Source: RAM1 sp041905405 (lineage in GTDB: Bacteria; Pseudomonadota; Gammaproteobacteria; Burkholderiales; Burkholderiaceae_C). Taken from it: DNA of 64,000 nucleotides. Where the stretch lies: assembly GCA_041905405.1 (NCBI GenBank), contig JAYRLC010000013.1, positions 1 to 64,000 on the forward strand, read 5' to 3'. The notes below the pieces were generated by a model, which did not search any database, was not told where the DNA came from, and saw nothing but the letters and a program-made list of their open reading frames with translations. Positions 34,432-42,027 of this stretch are shown piece by piece. Numbering within the stretch: position 1 is the stretch's first letter; each line of letters begins with the position of its first letter. The position numbers were made by a program, and so were the translations under genes.

Positions 34432-34902
34432 TCAACCGCGCAGGAAGCTGTCCTGCCAGCTGCCTGCGGCGGCCGTGTCGCCCGTGCCGACCGTCAGGTC
34501 GCCACCGCCCAGCAGCTTGCGCCAGTGGCTCGCCGCGCCAGCAAACTCCTCCAGGACGCGGGCCAGATCCGCGGCGTCGTCGGCATCCAGGCCGTAGGGC
34601 TTGCACAGCAGCACTTCGTCCTGCACGGGGTCGATGCTCAACGCCGCGCCGGCCGTCTGGGACCCGAACAGATTGCCTTCGAGCAGGCGTCGATAGAGCT
34701 GTTCACGCGAGCCGGCGGGCACGGGCCCGAGCACGCTGTAGATCTGGATGCGGTCGCCGGACGGGTCCACTTCCAGGTCGACGGCGACGGAATCCTCGAA
34801 CAGCAGGCGCGCGCAGCCGTCGGGCGAGAACTTCAGGCCGGGCACGCCGGCATGCTGGCTGTAGGCGGCCAGCAGGTTGTGGGCGGAATCTTGGGTAACC
34901 AT
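34432..34902 (-). CDS. CesT-family type III secretion chaperone
   Basis: 156 residues, normal CesT size, acidic. The fold pattern is convincing: N-terminal helix DSAHNLLAAYSQHAGVPGLK, strands CARLLFEDSVAVDLEVDPSG and RIQIYSVLGPVP, SREQLYRRLLEGNLFGSQTA with GAALSIDPVQDEVLLCKP, and the long last helix LARVLEEFAGAASHWRKLLG. Such proteins keep their partner effector partly unfolded and guide it to the secretion ATPase. It lies upstream of, and co-directional with, the candidate effector at 33638-34291. No promoter box of the PIP or hrp type was visible upstream. Its divergent neighbour is the NMT1-type uptake operon, 266 bp away. Confidence 0.8.
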   Translation of the reverse strand: MVTQDSAHNLLAAYSQHAGVPGLKFSPDGCARLLFEDSVAVDLEVDPSGDRIQIYSVLGPVPAGSREQLYRRLLEGNLFGSQTAGAALSIDPVQDEVLLCKPYGLDADDAADLARVLEEFAGAASHWRKLLGGGDLTVGTGDTAAAGSWQDSFLRG

Positions 34903-35168
34903 GGTCGGGCTTTCAGTTGAAAAGAGGGTGCGGTCAATCTAGCCCCGCCACCGACACGCCAACAATCAGACATCGGTATGGGGCGGCCCGAAAAGGCGTA
35001 AGCGAAAAGGTTTAGACGGGCGGGTATTCCCCCATGCATCTGCCACGGGGACGGGGGGTCCCTTCACAGAAAATAAGCACTGCCTTGGTGCGGACACACA
35101 CCGCCCGGCACCGAATTTGCTTTGAGCCTGTTCGTTGTAAATCCGTGTATCCGTCTGGAGCCCCCCAA

Positions 35169-36203
35169 ATGAAAAAACGCTCGTTCATCAAGACCACCGC
35201 GGCCCTGGCCGCAGCCGCCGCCTTCGGCTCCGCGCAGGCGCAAACCACGCCAATCAAGTTCCAGCTGGACTGGCGCTTCGAAGGCCCCGCCGCCCTGTTC
35301 CTGGTGCCGGCCGCCAAGGGTTACTTCAAGGACGCCAAGCTGGACGTGACCATCGACGCCGGCAACGGCTCGGGCGGCACCGTGACGCGCGTCGCGTCGG
35401 GCACCTACGACATGGGCTTTGCCGACCTGGCCGCGCTGATGGAGTTCCACGCCAACAACCCCGACGCGCCCAACAAGCCCGTGGCCGTCATGATGGTCTA
35501 CAACAACACGCCGGCCGCCGTGATGGCGCTCAAGAAGTCGGGCATCAAGACGCCCGCCGACCTTTCCGGCAAAAAGCTGGGCGCCCCTGTGTTCGACGCC
35601 GGCCGCCGCGCGTTCCCGATCTTTGCCAAGGCCAACAGCGTGAGCAACGTGCAGTGGACGGCCATGGACCCGCCGCTGCGCGAGACCATGCTGGCCCGCG
35701 GCGACATCGACGCCATCACCGGCTTCTCGTTCACCTCGCTGCTCAACCTGGAAGCGCGCGGCGTCAAGCTGGAAGACGTGGTGACGCTGTCCTACCCCGA
35801 CTACGGCGTCAAGCTGTACGGCAACGTGATCATCGCCAGCCCCAAAATGATCAAGGAGAACCCGGCCGCCGTGAAAGCCTTCCTGACCGCCTTCACCAAG
35901 GGCGTGAAGGACGTGATCGCCAAGCCCGAGGCCGCCATCGACACCGTGAAGGCGCGCGACGGCATCATCAACACCGCCCTGGAAACGCGCCGCCTGAAGA
36001 TGGCGATCGACTCCGTGGTGGCCAGCCCCGACGCGCGCGCCGAAGGCTTCGGCCAGGTCGTGCCAGGCCGCCTGTCGCTGATGGCGTCGCAGGTGTCGGA
36101 CGCATTCAACACCAAGACGCGCGTGAACCCCGATGCGGTTTGGAACGGCTCGATGCTGCCGACCAAGGCCGAGCTGAACGTGCTGCCCCCGGCCAAGAAG
36201 TAA
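35169..36203 (+). CDS. NMT1-type ABC transporter substrate-binding protein
   Basis: 344 residues with a signal peptide (KKRSFIKTTAALAAAAAFGSAQA) and the NMT1/THI5-like type II binding fold: IKFQLDWRFEGPAALFLVPA, DVTIDAGNGSGGTVTRVASG, YDMGFADLAALMEF. Relatives bind pyrimidines, sulfonates, riboflavin or nitrate. It heads a four-gene operon with overlapping stop/start codons: ATPase (TAATG), permease (ATGA) and a nucleobase-type deaminase (TGATG). The deaminase and the general purine theme suggest a nucleobase or pyrimidine-like ligand, which remains inference. The start at 35169 matches the signal peptide; the frame is open upstream but not protein-like. Confidence 0.88.
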   Translation: MKKRSFIKTTAALAAAAAFGSAQAQTTPIKFQLDWRFEGPAALFLVPAAKGYFKDAKLDVTIDAGNGSGGTVTRVASGTYDMGFADLAALMEFHANNPDAPNKPVAVMMVYNNTPAAVMALKKSGIKTPADLSGKKLGAPVFDAGRRAFPIFAKANSVSNVQWTAMDPPLRETMLARGDIDAITGFSFTSLLNLEARGVKLEDVVTLSYPDYGVKLYGNVIIASPKMIKENPAAVKAFLTAFTKGVKDVIAKPEAAIDTVKARDGIINTALETRRLKMAIDSVVASPDARAEGFGQVVPGRLSLMASQVSDAFNTKTRVNPDAVWNGSMLPTKAELNVLPPAKK

Positions 36204-37027
36204 TGGCTGGTCATTTCGTCGATTTCCAGGACGTCTGGCTCGCCTACAACGAGGAACTGCTCGCGGCCAACCACTTCGCGGTGGAGGCCATCGACCTGAA
36301 GGTCCGCCAGGGCGAGTTCATCGCCATCGTGGGCCCGTCGGGTTGCGGCAAGTCCACGTTCATGAAGCTGACCACGGGCCTGAAGATGCCATCGATGGGC
36401 AAGATCCTCATCGACGGCCAGCCCGTGACCGGCCCGCTCAAGATCAGCGGCATGGCGTTCCAGGCGCCCAGCCTGCTGCCCTGGCGCACCACGGTCGACA
36501 ACGTGCTGCTACCGCTGGAGATCGTCGAGCCCTACCGCTCTAGCTTCAAGGCCAAACGCAAGGAATACGAGGAACGCGCCCGCAAGCTGCTGCAGAAGGT
36601 GGGCCTGGGTGGGTATGAGGACAAGTACCCCTGGCAGCTGTCGGGCGGCATGCAGCAGCGCGCCAGCATCTGCCGCGCGCTCATCCACGAGCCCAAGATG
36701 CTGCTGCTGGACGAGCCGTTCGGTGCGCTGGACGCGTTCACGCGCGAAGAGCTCTGGTGCATCCTGCGCGACCTGTGGACCGAGCAGAAATTCAACGTCA
36801 TCCTGGTCACGCACGACCTGCGCGAAAGCGTCTTTCTGGCCGACACGGTCTACGTCATGAGCAAGAGCCCCGGCCGCTTCGTGGTCAAGCGCGAGATCGA
36901 GCTGCCACGCCCGCGCGAGCTGGAAATCACCTACACCAAGGAGTTCACGGACATCGTCCATGAGCTGCGCGGGCACATCGGCGCCATGCGCAAGAGCGGC
37001 GCGGAAGCTGCGGGGGCCGTGCAATGA
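36203..37027 (+). CDS. ABC transporter ATP-binding protein (SsuB/TauB type)
   Basis: 274 residues. It has Walker A GPSGCGKST (about 47-55), Q-loop region MAFQAPSLLPWRTTVDNVLLP, signature LSGGMQQRAS, Walker B MLLLDEPFGALDAF and the switch His in LVTHDLRES. This grouping (PSLLPW and FGALDAFTRE) belongs to the nitrate/sulfonate/pyrimidine uptake class. The start overlaps the stop of the binding-protein gene as TAATG and its stop overlaps the permease start. It powers import by the adjacent permease. Confidence 0.93.
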   Translation: MAGHFVDFQDVWLAYNEELLAANHFAVEAIDLKVRQGEFIAIVGPSGCGKSTFMKLTTGLKMPSMGKILIDGQPVTGPLKISGMAFQAPSLLPWRTTVDNVLLPLEIVEPYRSSFKAKRKEYEERARKLLQKVGLGGYEDKYPWQLSGGMQQRASICRALIHEPKMLLLDEPFGALDAFTREELWCILRDLWTEQKFNVILVTHDLRESVFLADTVYVMSKSPGRFVVKREIELPRPRELEITYTKEFTDIVHELRGHIGAMRKSGAEAAGAVQ

Positions 37028-37806
37028 CCATGTCGCTCAAACAGAAACGCCAGGTCGAGTTCTGGTCGCCCTGGATCCTGCTGGTCACGGTGATCGTGCT
37101 GTGGCAGGTGCTGTGCTCGGCCTTCAACGTGTCCGAGTTCATCTTCCCCAGCCCCATCCGCATCTGGACCCAGTTCTGGGAATTCAAGGAAGTCATCGCC
37201 GGCCACGCCTGGCGCACCTTCTGGGTGACCATGGTGGGCTTCGGCCTGGCCATCGTGGTGGGCGTGCTGCTGGGCTTTGTCATCGGCAGCTCGCGCATCG
37301 CGTACGCGGCCGTGTACCCGCTGATGACGGCGTTCAACGCGCTGCCCAAGGCGGCGTTCGTGCCCATCCTGGTCGTGTGGTTCGGCATCGGCATCGGCCC
37401 GGCCATCCTGACGGCGTTTTTGATCAGCTTCTTTCCGATCATGGTGAACATCGCCACGGGCCTGGCCACGCTGGAGCCCGAGCTTGAGGACGTGCTGCGC
37501 GTGCTGGGCGCCAAACGCTGGGACGTGCTGGTCAAGGTCGGCCTGCCGCGGTCCATGCCGTACTTCTATGGCTCGCTCAAGGTTGCGATCACGCTGGCGT
37601 TCGTGGGCACCACAGTGTCCGAGATGACCGCCGCCAACGAGGGCATCGGCTACCTGCTGATTTCCGCCGGCTCGGCCATGCAGATGGGCCTGGCGTTTGC
37701 GGGCCTGCTGGTCGTGGGCGTGATGGCCATGGTGATGTACGAGCTTTTCAGCTTCATCGAAAAGCACACCACGGCCTGGGCTCACCGCGGCTCGCAGAAC
37801 CACTGA
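37024..37806 (+). CDS. ABC transporter permease (SsuC/TauC type)
   Basis: 260 residues with six membrane helices. The BPD_transp_1 EAA-type loop is AKRWDVLVKVGLPRSMPYFYG with ELEDVLRVLGA before it. WQVLCSAFNVSEFIFPSP at the start fits this class, which forms a homodimeric channel. It overlaps the ATPase gene by ATGA and the deaminase gene by TGATG, so all four are one transcript. Confidence 0.93.
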   Translation: MTMSLKQKRQVEFWSPWILLVTVIVLWQVLCSAFNVSEFIFPSPIRIWTQFWEFKEVIAGHAWRTFWVTMVGFGLAIVVGVLLGFVIGSSRIAYAAVYPLMTAFNALPKAAFVPILVVWFGIGIGPAILTAFLISFFPIMVNIATGLATLEPELEDVLRVLGAKRWDVLVKVGLPRSMPYFYGSLKVAITLAFVGTTVSEMTAANEGIGYLLISAGSAMQMGLAFAGLLVVGVMAMVMYELFSFIEKHTTAWAHRGSQNH

Positions 37807-38285
37807 TGACACCTGAACAGGCGGCCAGGCACCTGCGCCGCGCGAACGAGGTGGCACGCCGGGCCATGGGCCTGGGCCGCCACCCGTTCGGCGCCATCCT
37901 GGTCGCCCCCGACGGCGAAACGGTGCTGGCCGAACAGGGCAACGTCGACACGGTCAACCATGCCGAGTCGGTGCTGGCCCGCACCGCCGCGCAGAACTAC
38001 GGCGCCGACTACCTGTGGCAATGCACGCTGGTCACCACGGTCGAGCCCTGCGCCATGTGCGCGGGCACGCAGTACTGGGCGAACATCGGCCGCCTGGTCT
38101 ACGGCATGACCGAATCACGCCTGCTGCAACTGACAGGCAACCACGGCGAAAACCCGACGATGGACCTGCCCTGCCGCGAGGTGTTCGCGCGGGGGCAGAA
38201 GCCCATGGCGGTCATCGGCCCCGTGGCCGAAGTGGAAGAGGACATTGCCGCCTTGCACCGCGGCTTCTGGAAGACCCAGGCCTAG
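37806..38285 (+). CDS. Nucleobase/nucleoside deaminase (CDA fold), transporter-linked copy 1
   Basis: 159 residues of the cytidine/deoxycytidylate deaminase-like superfamily. Zinc site: HAE in VNHAESVLARTAA (about residues 53-55; His ligand and catalytic Glu) and PCAMCAG (about 81-87; two Cys ligands). The layout RRANEVARRAMGLGRHPFGA and ITRLV-type strand INIGRLVYGMTESRLLQL resembles guanine deaminase and TadA relatives. Likely deaminates a purine or pyrimidine brought in by the preceding ABC transporter. It overlaps the permease stop by TGATG. Its end overlaps that of the convergent Rieske gene by 4 bp (CTAG serves both strands). Confidence 0.85.
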   Translation: MTPEQAARHLRRANEVARRAMGLGRHPFGAILVAPDGETVLAEQGNVDTVNHAESVLARTAAQNYGADYLWQCTLVTTVEPCAMCAGTQYWANIGRLVYGMTESRLLQLTGNHGENPTMDLPCREVFARGQKPMAVIGPVAEVEEDIAALHRGFWKTQA

Positions 38286-39340
38286 CGGTGCACCTCGGCC
38301 TCGCCGTGGCGGGCCAACAGTTCCATGAGCTTGCGCCGGATCAGGATGCCGGGCCGGTCCGAGTCCATTGAATACTCCACCCCACGGCGTCGTAGATCCA
38401 CGACCGCATCAGGATCAGTGGACTCCAGAATGTCCTTGTCCTCGCGCGTGATCTCGTCGTCGAAATCGATCAGCATCTGCGCGGGGCAGTCGGCCTCGGT
38501 GTCGTTGCGGAACAGCCATTGGCACAGCTGCATGCGGCCGTCGTCGATGGGCGTGAAGCAGTTGATGATCACGTGGCGCCGCCCCGGCTTCCCGTTCGCA
38601 CTGGGGTACTCGATGTCCAGCCGGCGCGAGAACGGCAGGAAGTACGCGTTGCGCATGTGGCGCGTGGTGATGGCGTCGCTCACGCCGCTGATGCGGTGGA
38701 ACTTCTGCGGGTTGGCAGCCGGGATCACCGTTTCGGCATAAAAGCCCGTGTCGTTCTCGATGATCTCGTACTTGCTGGGCTTGGGCGCGGCCGCCACGCC
38801 AAAGGTCGCGCGGTGCACGAAGCTGAAGTGCGAGTTGTCGAATGAGTTTTCCAGCGCGCGCATGGGGCTGGTGTTCCACGTCTCGTAAAACTGGAAGATC
38901 GTGCGCCACGCCGGGTTGCTGAACTCGGGAATGTCGGGGATGTCCGCGACGGGCTCTTCCAGCGCGACCCAGGCATAGCCGTAGCGCGCGGTGCAGTGGT
39001 AGGCCGTGGTCTTGTAGTCCGGCGGCACGGCGCGGTCACCCTCGTACTGCGGGATGCGGATCACCTTGCCGCCGCGGTCGTAGGTCCAGCCGTGGTAGCC
39101 GCACTGGATGTCGCCCTGCGCGCAGGCCTGGCCCTGGGCGTCGACGCACCAGCCCTTGGACAGTTTGGCCGTGCGGTGGCAGCAGCGGTCGCGCAGCGCG
39201 GCGGGCTCGCCACGCGCGTCCAGGAACAGCACGATGGATTCGCCGAGCAGCGTGAAAGGTTTGGGGCCGGACGCAAGCTCGCTGAGCGGCATGACGGCAT
39301 GCCAGAACTTGCGAAAGACGGGTTGTTGCGTGACCAACAT
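38282..39340 (-). CDS. Rieske non-haem iron oxygenase, alpha subunit
   Basis: 352 residues from ATG 39340 (upstream AGGAG). Rieske [2Fe-2S] motif: CCHRTAKLSKGW (C-x-H) and CGYHGWTYD (C-x2-H), with a short insert between. Mononuclear Fe site: ENSFDNSHFSFVHRATFG (His pair) with a downstream acidic ligand in FDDEITREDKD. The size and single-subunit layout are like the mono-oxygenase group that includes N- and O-demethylases (NdmA/NdmB, vanillate demethylase). Given the neighbours, an N-methyl purine is an appealing but unproven substrate. No ferredoxin or reductase gene is adjacent. It is divergent from the second NMT1 binding protein across a symmetrical intergenic region. Confidence 0.88.
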   Translation of the reverse strand: MLVTQQPVFRKFWHAVMPLSELASGPKPFTLLGESIVLFLDARGEPAALRDRCCHRTAKLSKGWCVDAQGQACAQGDIQCGYHGWTYDRGGKVIRIPQYEGDRAVPPDYKTTAYHCTARYGYAWVALEEPVADIPDIPEFSNPAWRTIFQFYETWNTSPMRALENSFDNSHFSFVHRATFGVAAAPKPSKYEIIENDTGFYAETVIPAANPQKFHRISGVSDAITTRHMRNAYFLPFSRRLDIEYPSANGKPGRRHVIINCFTPIDDGRMQLCQWLFRNDTEADCPAQMLIDFDDEITREDKDILESTDPDAVVDLRRRGVEYSMDSDRPGILIRRKLMELLARHGEAEVHR

Positions 39341-39368
39341 ATAGAAGCGCTCCTGTGGGGGAAGGTTG

Positions 39369-39547
39369 CAAGAGCAATTTCCGGCCTGCGTGTGACGCGG
39401 GGTGAACGCTTCTACTCTTGCTGTCGATGTTAGCAAGACGTGCGCCAATACTGCCTGGCACACAAGCTGCATTGATCTGCATCAAAGAGTAGAAGCGTTC
39501 AGCGTTTGCGCACCACCCTGATGCGTGCCGCCCGGAAATTGCTCTTG
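39369..39547. promoter_or_regulatory. Symmetric divergent promoter region with two nested inverted repeats
   Basis: CAAGAGCAATTTCCGG at 39369-39384 is exactly mirrored at 39532-39547, and TGAACGCTTCTACTCTT at 39403-39419 is exactly mirrored at 39485-39501. So each of the divergent genes (Rieske, left; NMT1 binding protein, right) has the same pair of elements in the same order. These are probably duplicated promoter/operator half-regions for one regulator. Confidence 0.7.
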
Positions 39548-39625
39548 AATGCCCCGGCGTGGCGCACCAACCATGGTGCTCGCACGCGCCGGGTTTTCAA
39601 GTGCCTTTGCCACCGGAGCCCTGCC

Positions 39626-40645
39626 ATGAAACGCCGTCTCTTCCTCGCCACCTCGTCCGCGCTCGCCGCGCCCGCCGTGTGGAGCCAGTCCCCCGCCAAA
39701 CTCACCCCGCTGAAGTTCACGCTGGACTTCCGCATCACCGGCCAGACCGCGCCGTTCTTCCTGGCGCAGGCCAGGGGCTACTACAGGGATGAAGGCCTGG
39801 ACGTCACCATCGACACCGGCGCGGGCTCGGTCGCGTCCATCACGCGCATCGCCAGCGGCGTCTACCAGATGGGCCTGGGCGACATCAGCTCGCTGATCGA
39901 GTTCAACGCGCAGAACCCCGGCACGCCGCACGTGCAGGCGGTGTACCAGTACTACAACCGCGCACCGTTCGCGATCATCGGCCGCAAGGACCGCGGCATC
40001 ACCACTGACTTCAAGAGCCTGGAAGGCAAGAAGATCGCCGCCGCTGCCGTCGAATCCACACGCCGCGCCTGGCCCATGGTGGCCAGGAAGCTGCGCGCCC
40101 GGCCCGACGTCTTCAACTGGGTCACGACCGACTTCAGCGCCCGCGACAACGTGGTGGTGCGCGGCGATGTGGACGGCGCCACCTACTTCCATGACAGCGC
40201 CGTATCGCTGTTTGCGCGCATGAAGCTGGACGAGCTGTCGGTGCTCAAGTATTCCGACGCGGGCGTCAACCTGTACGGCAACGCCATTCTGGCCAGCAGT
40301 GCCCTCATTGCGCAGAACCCCAAGGTCGTGGCCGCTTTCCTGCGCGCCAGCAACCGCGCCATCGTCGAGACCTTTGCCAACCCCGGCGCCGCCATCGCCG
40401 CCACGCGCGTCCGCGAACCCATCCTGAGCGAAGCCGTGGAGCTGGAACGCTGGCGCATCACGTCGCAGTACGTGGCCACGGCTGATACGCAAGGCCACGG
40501 CCTGGGCGACATCCGCAAGCTGCTGCTGGAGCAGCAGGTGGACGACGTGGCCGATGTCTACGGGCTGAAGTCGCGGCCCGCCGCCGACGGCATCTTCAAC
40601 CTGTCCATGCTGCCGCCCAAGGCCGAGCGCATGCTCAAGGCATGA
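39626..40645 (+). CDS. NMT1-type ABC substrate-binding protein, copy 2
   Basis: 339 residues. Signal peptide KRRLFLATSSALAAPAVWSQ with KRR, close to a Tat-like start. The NMT1/THI5-like fold reads LKFTLDFRITGQTAPFFLAQ, DVTIDTGAGSVASITRIASG and YQMGLGDISSLIEFNAQNP. It is a clear paralogue of the protein at 35169-36203. No ATPase or permease gene follows; instead the next gene is a deaminase (ATGA overlap). It may share the ABC machinery of the first module. Ligand unknown. Start ATG 39626 is supported by the signal peptide; upstream frame belongs to the divergent regulatory region. Confidence 0.87.
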   Translation: MKRRLFLATSSALAAPAVWSQSPAKLTPLKFTLDFRITGQTAPFFLAQARGYYRDEGLDVTIDTGAGSVASITRIASGVYQMGLGDISSLIEFNAQNPGTPHVQAVYQYYNRAPFAIIGRKDRGITTDFKSLEGKKIAAAAVESTRRAWPMVARKLRARPDVFNWVTTDFSARDNVVVRGDVDGATYFHDSAVSLFARMKLDELSVLKYSDAGVNLYGNAILASSALIAQNPKVVAAFLRASNRAIVETFANPGAAIAATRVREPILSEAVELERWRITSQYVATADTQGHGLGDIRKLLLEQQVDDVADVYGLKSRPAADGIFNLSMLPPKAERMLKA

Positions 40646-41133
40646 GCCCCGCAGCAACGCTGGACGACGGCGACGCCACCTACCTGCGCCAAGCCATCGC
40701 CTGGTCGCGCACGGCACGCGAACGCGGCAACCGGCCTTTCGGCGCCGTGGTGGTGTCCGCCGAAGGCACGATCCTGGCCGAGGCCTACTGCAACACCGGC
40801 GAGACCGGCGACTGCACCGGCCACGCCGAAACCAACGCCGTGCGCGAGCTCACGCCGCGCGTGAGCCGCGACGTGCTGGCGCTGGCCACGCTGTATTCAT
40901 CCGCCGAGCCCTGCGTGATGTGCGCGGGAGCGATCTTCTGGTCGGGCATCGGCCGCGTGGTGTTCGGCATCGACGCGGTGGCGTTGCGCGCGTTCCGCGG
41001 CCAGGTCGCCACACAGCGCGACGCCGAGCTGTCGTGCCGCGACGTGTTCCGCGCGTCGCCCCATCCGATCGAGTGCATCGGGCCCGTGCTGGTTCATGAA
41101 GCCGCCAAGCCGCACGAAGGCTTCTGGAAATAG
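40642..41133 (+). CDS. Nucleobase/nucleoside deaminase (CDA fold), transporter-linked copy 2
   Basis: 163 residues. Zinc motifs: GHAETNAVRE (His and catalytic Glu) and PCVMCAGAIFWSGIGRVVFG (two Cys). The start RQAIAWSRTARERGNRPFGA and the end HPIECIGPVLVHEAAKPHEGF fit the guanine/cytosine-type deaminase family. It overlaps the second binding-protein gene by ATGA, repeating the pairing seen at 37806. Homologous to but well diverged from copy 1, so the two may act on different bases. Followed after 29 bp (with a hairpin) by ureD. Confidence 0.86.
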   Translation: MSPAATLDDGDATYLRQAIAWSRTARERGNRPFGAVVVSAEGTILAEAYCNTGETGDCTGHAETNAVRELTPRVSRDVLALATLYSSAEPCVMCAGAIFWSGIGRVVFGIDAVALRAFRGQVATQRDAELSCRDVFRASPHPIECIGPVLVHEAAKPHEGFWK

Positions 41134-41134
41134 C

Positions 41135-41150
41135 CGGGGGCACGCCCCCG
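41135..41150. terminator. Short GC hairpin before ureD
   Basis: CGGGGGC-AC-GCCCCCG, a perfect 7-bp stem in the 29-bp gap between the deaminase gene and ureD. There is no T-run, so it may only attenuate transcription or do nothing. Confidence 0.35.
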
Positions 41151-41162
41151 TACACTCCCCGC

Positions 41163-42011
41163 ATGCCCTGGCACGCCCGACTTTCGCTTGACTACACCCT
41201 GCAGGCCGGGCGCACCACCGCCCGCTTTGAACACAGCGGGCCGCTGCGCATCCTGCAAAGCCTGTACCCCGAAGGCGATGCCATCTGCCACAACGTCATG
41301 GTTCATCCGCCGAGCGGCCTGGTGGGCGGCGACCTGCTGGACGTGCGCATCAGCGCCGGCCCGGACGCGCACGGCGTCATCACCACCCCGGGGGCCGGAC
41401 GCTTTTACCGCAGCGACGGCGAGACGGCCGCGCAGCACACGCACATCGCCCTGGCGGCTGGCGCGCGCATCGAATGGCTGCCACTGGAGGCCATCTGCTA
41501 CAGCGGCTGCATCGCCGAAAACAGGCTCACGCTGGACATCGCGCCGGGCGCCGAGCTGATGGGCTGGGACGTGACGGCGCTGGGCCTGCCGCATGCCGGC
41601 CAGCCCTTCGTGCGCGGCAGCTTCCGCCAGCACATCGAACTGCCGGGCGTGTGGCTGGAACGCGGGCGCATCGCCGCTGATGACACACGCCTGCTGGACG
41701 GGCCGCTGGGCCTGGCCGGCCAGCGCTGCGTGGCCACGCTGTTTCTGGCCTGCGGCACGCCGCTGGCGCGCGCACGGCGCGAACGCGCGCTGGAACTGGC
41801 GCGCGACGTGATCGATGCGCACCCGTTCGCCGGGCGCGATGGCGACGCGGGCCTGGCCGGCGCCACGTCGCCGTCACCGCAGGTCGTGGCCGTGCGTGCC
41901 GTCGCGCCCGTGGTGGAACCCGCCATGACGCTGCTGCGTGCGGTGCGCGCCGCGTGGCGCACAGGGTTGTGGGACCTGGCGCCGACGGCACCGCGCACCT
42001 GGGCGCTTTAG
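41163..42011 (+). CDS. ureD: Urease accessory protein UreD
   Basis: 282 residues, normal for UreD (UreH). Family signatures: ARLSLDYTLQAGRTTARFEH, LQSLYPEGDAICHNVMVHPP, GLVGGDLLDVRISAGPDA, TTPGAGRFYRSDG and EWLPLEAICYSGC. UreD binds apo-urease and with UreF and UreG delivers nickel. In most Burkholderiales ureD is followed by ureA, ureB and ureC; here the next gene is unrelated and on the opposite strand, so the rest of the urease operon is elsewhere. The urea uptake genes are 12 kb away. Confidence 0.93.
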   Translation: MPWHARLSLDYTLQAGRTTARFEHSGPLRILQSLYPEGDAICHNVMVHPPSGLVGGDLLDVRISAGPDAHGVITTPGAGRFYRSDGETAAQHTHIALAAGARIEWLPLEAICYSGCIAENRLTLDIAPGAELMGWDVTALGLPHAGQPFVRGSFRQHIELPGVWLERGRIAADDTRLLDGPLGLAGQRCVATLFLACGTPLARARRERALELARDVIDAHPFAGRDGDAGLAGATSPSPQVVAVRAVAPVVEPAMTLLRAVRAAWRTGLWDLAPTAPRTWAL

Positions 42012-42027
42012 ACAACCAGGCGCGCCG

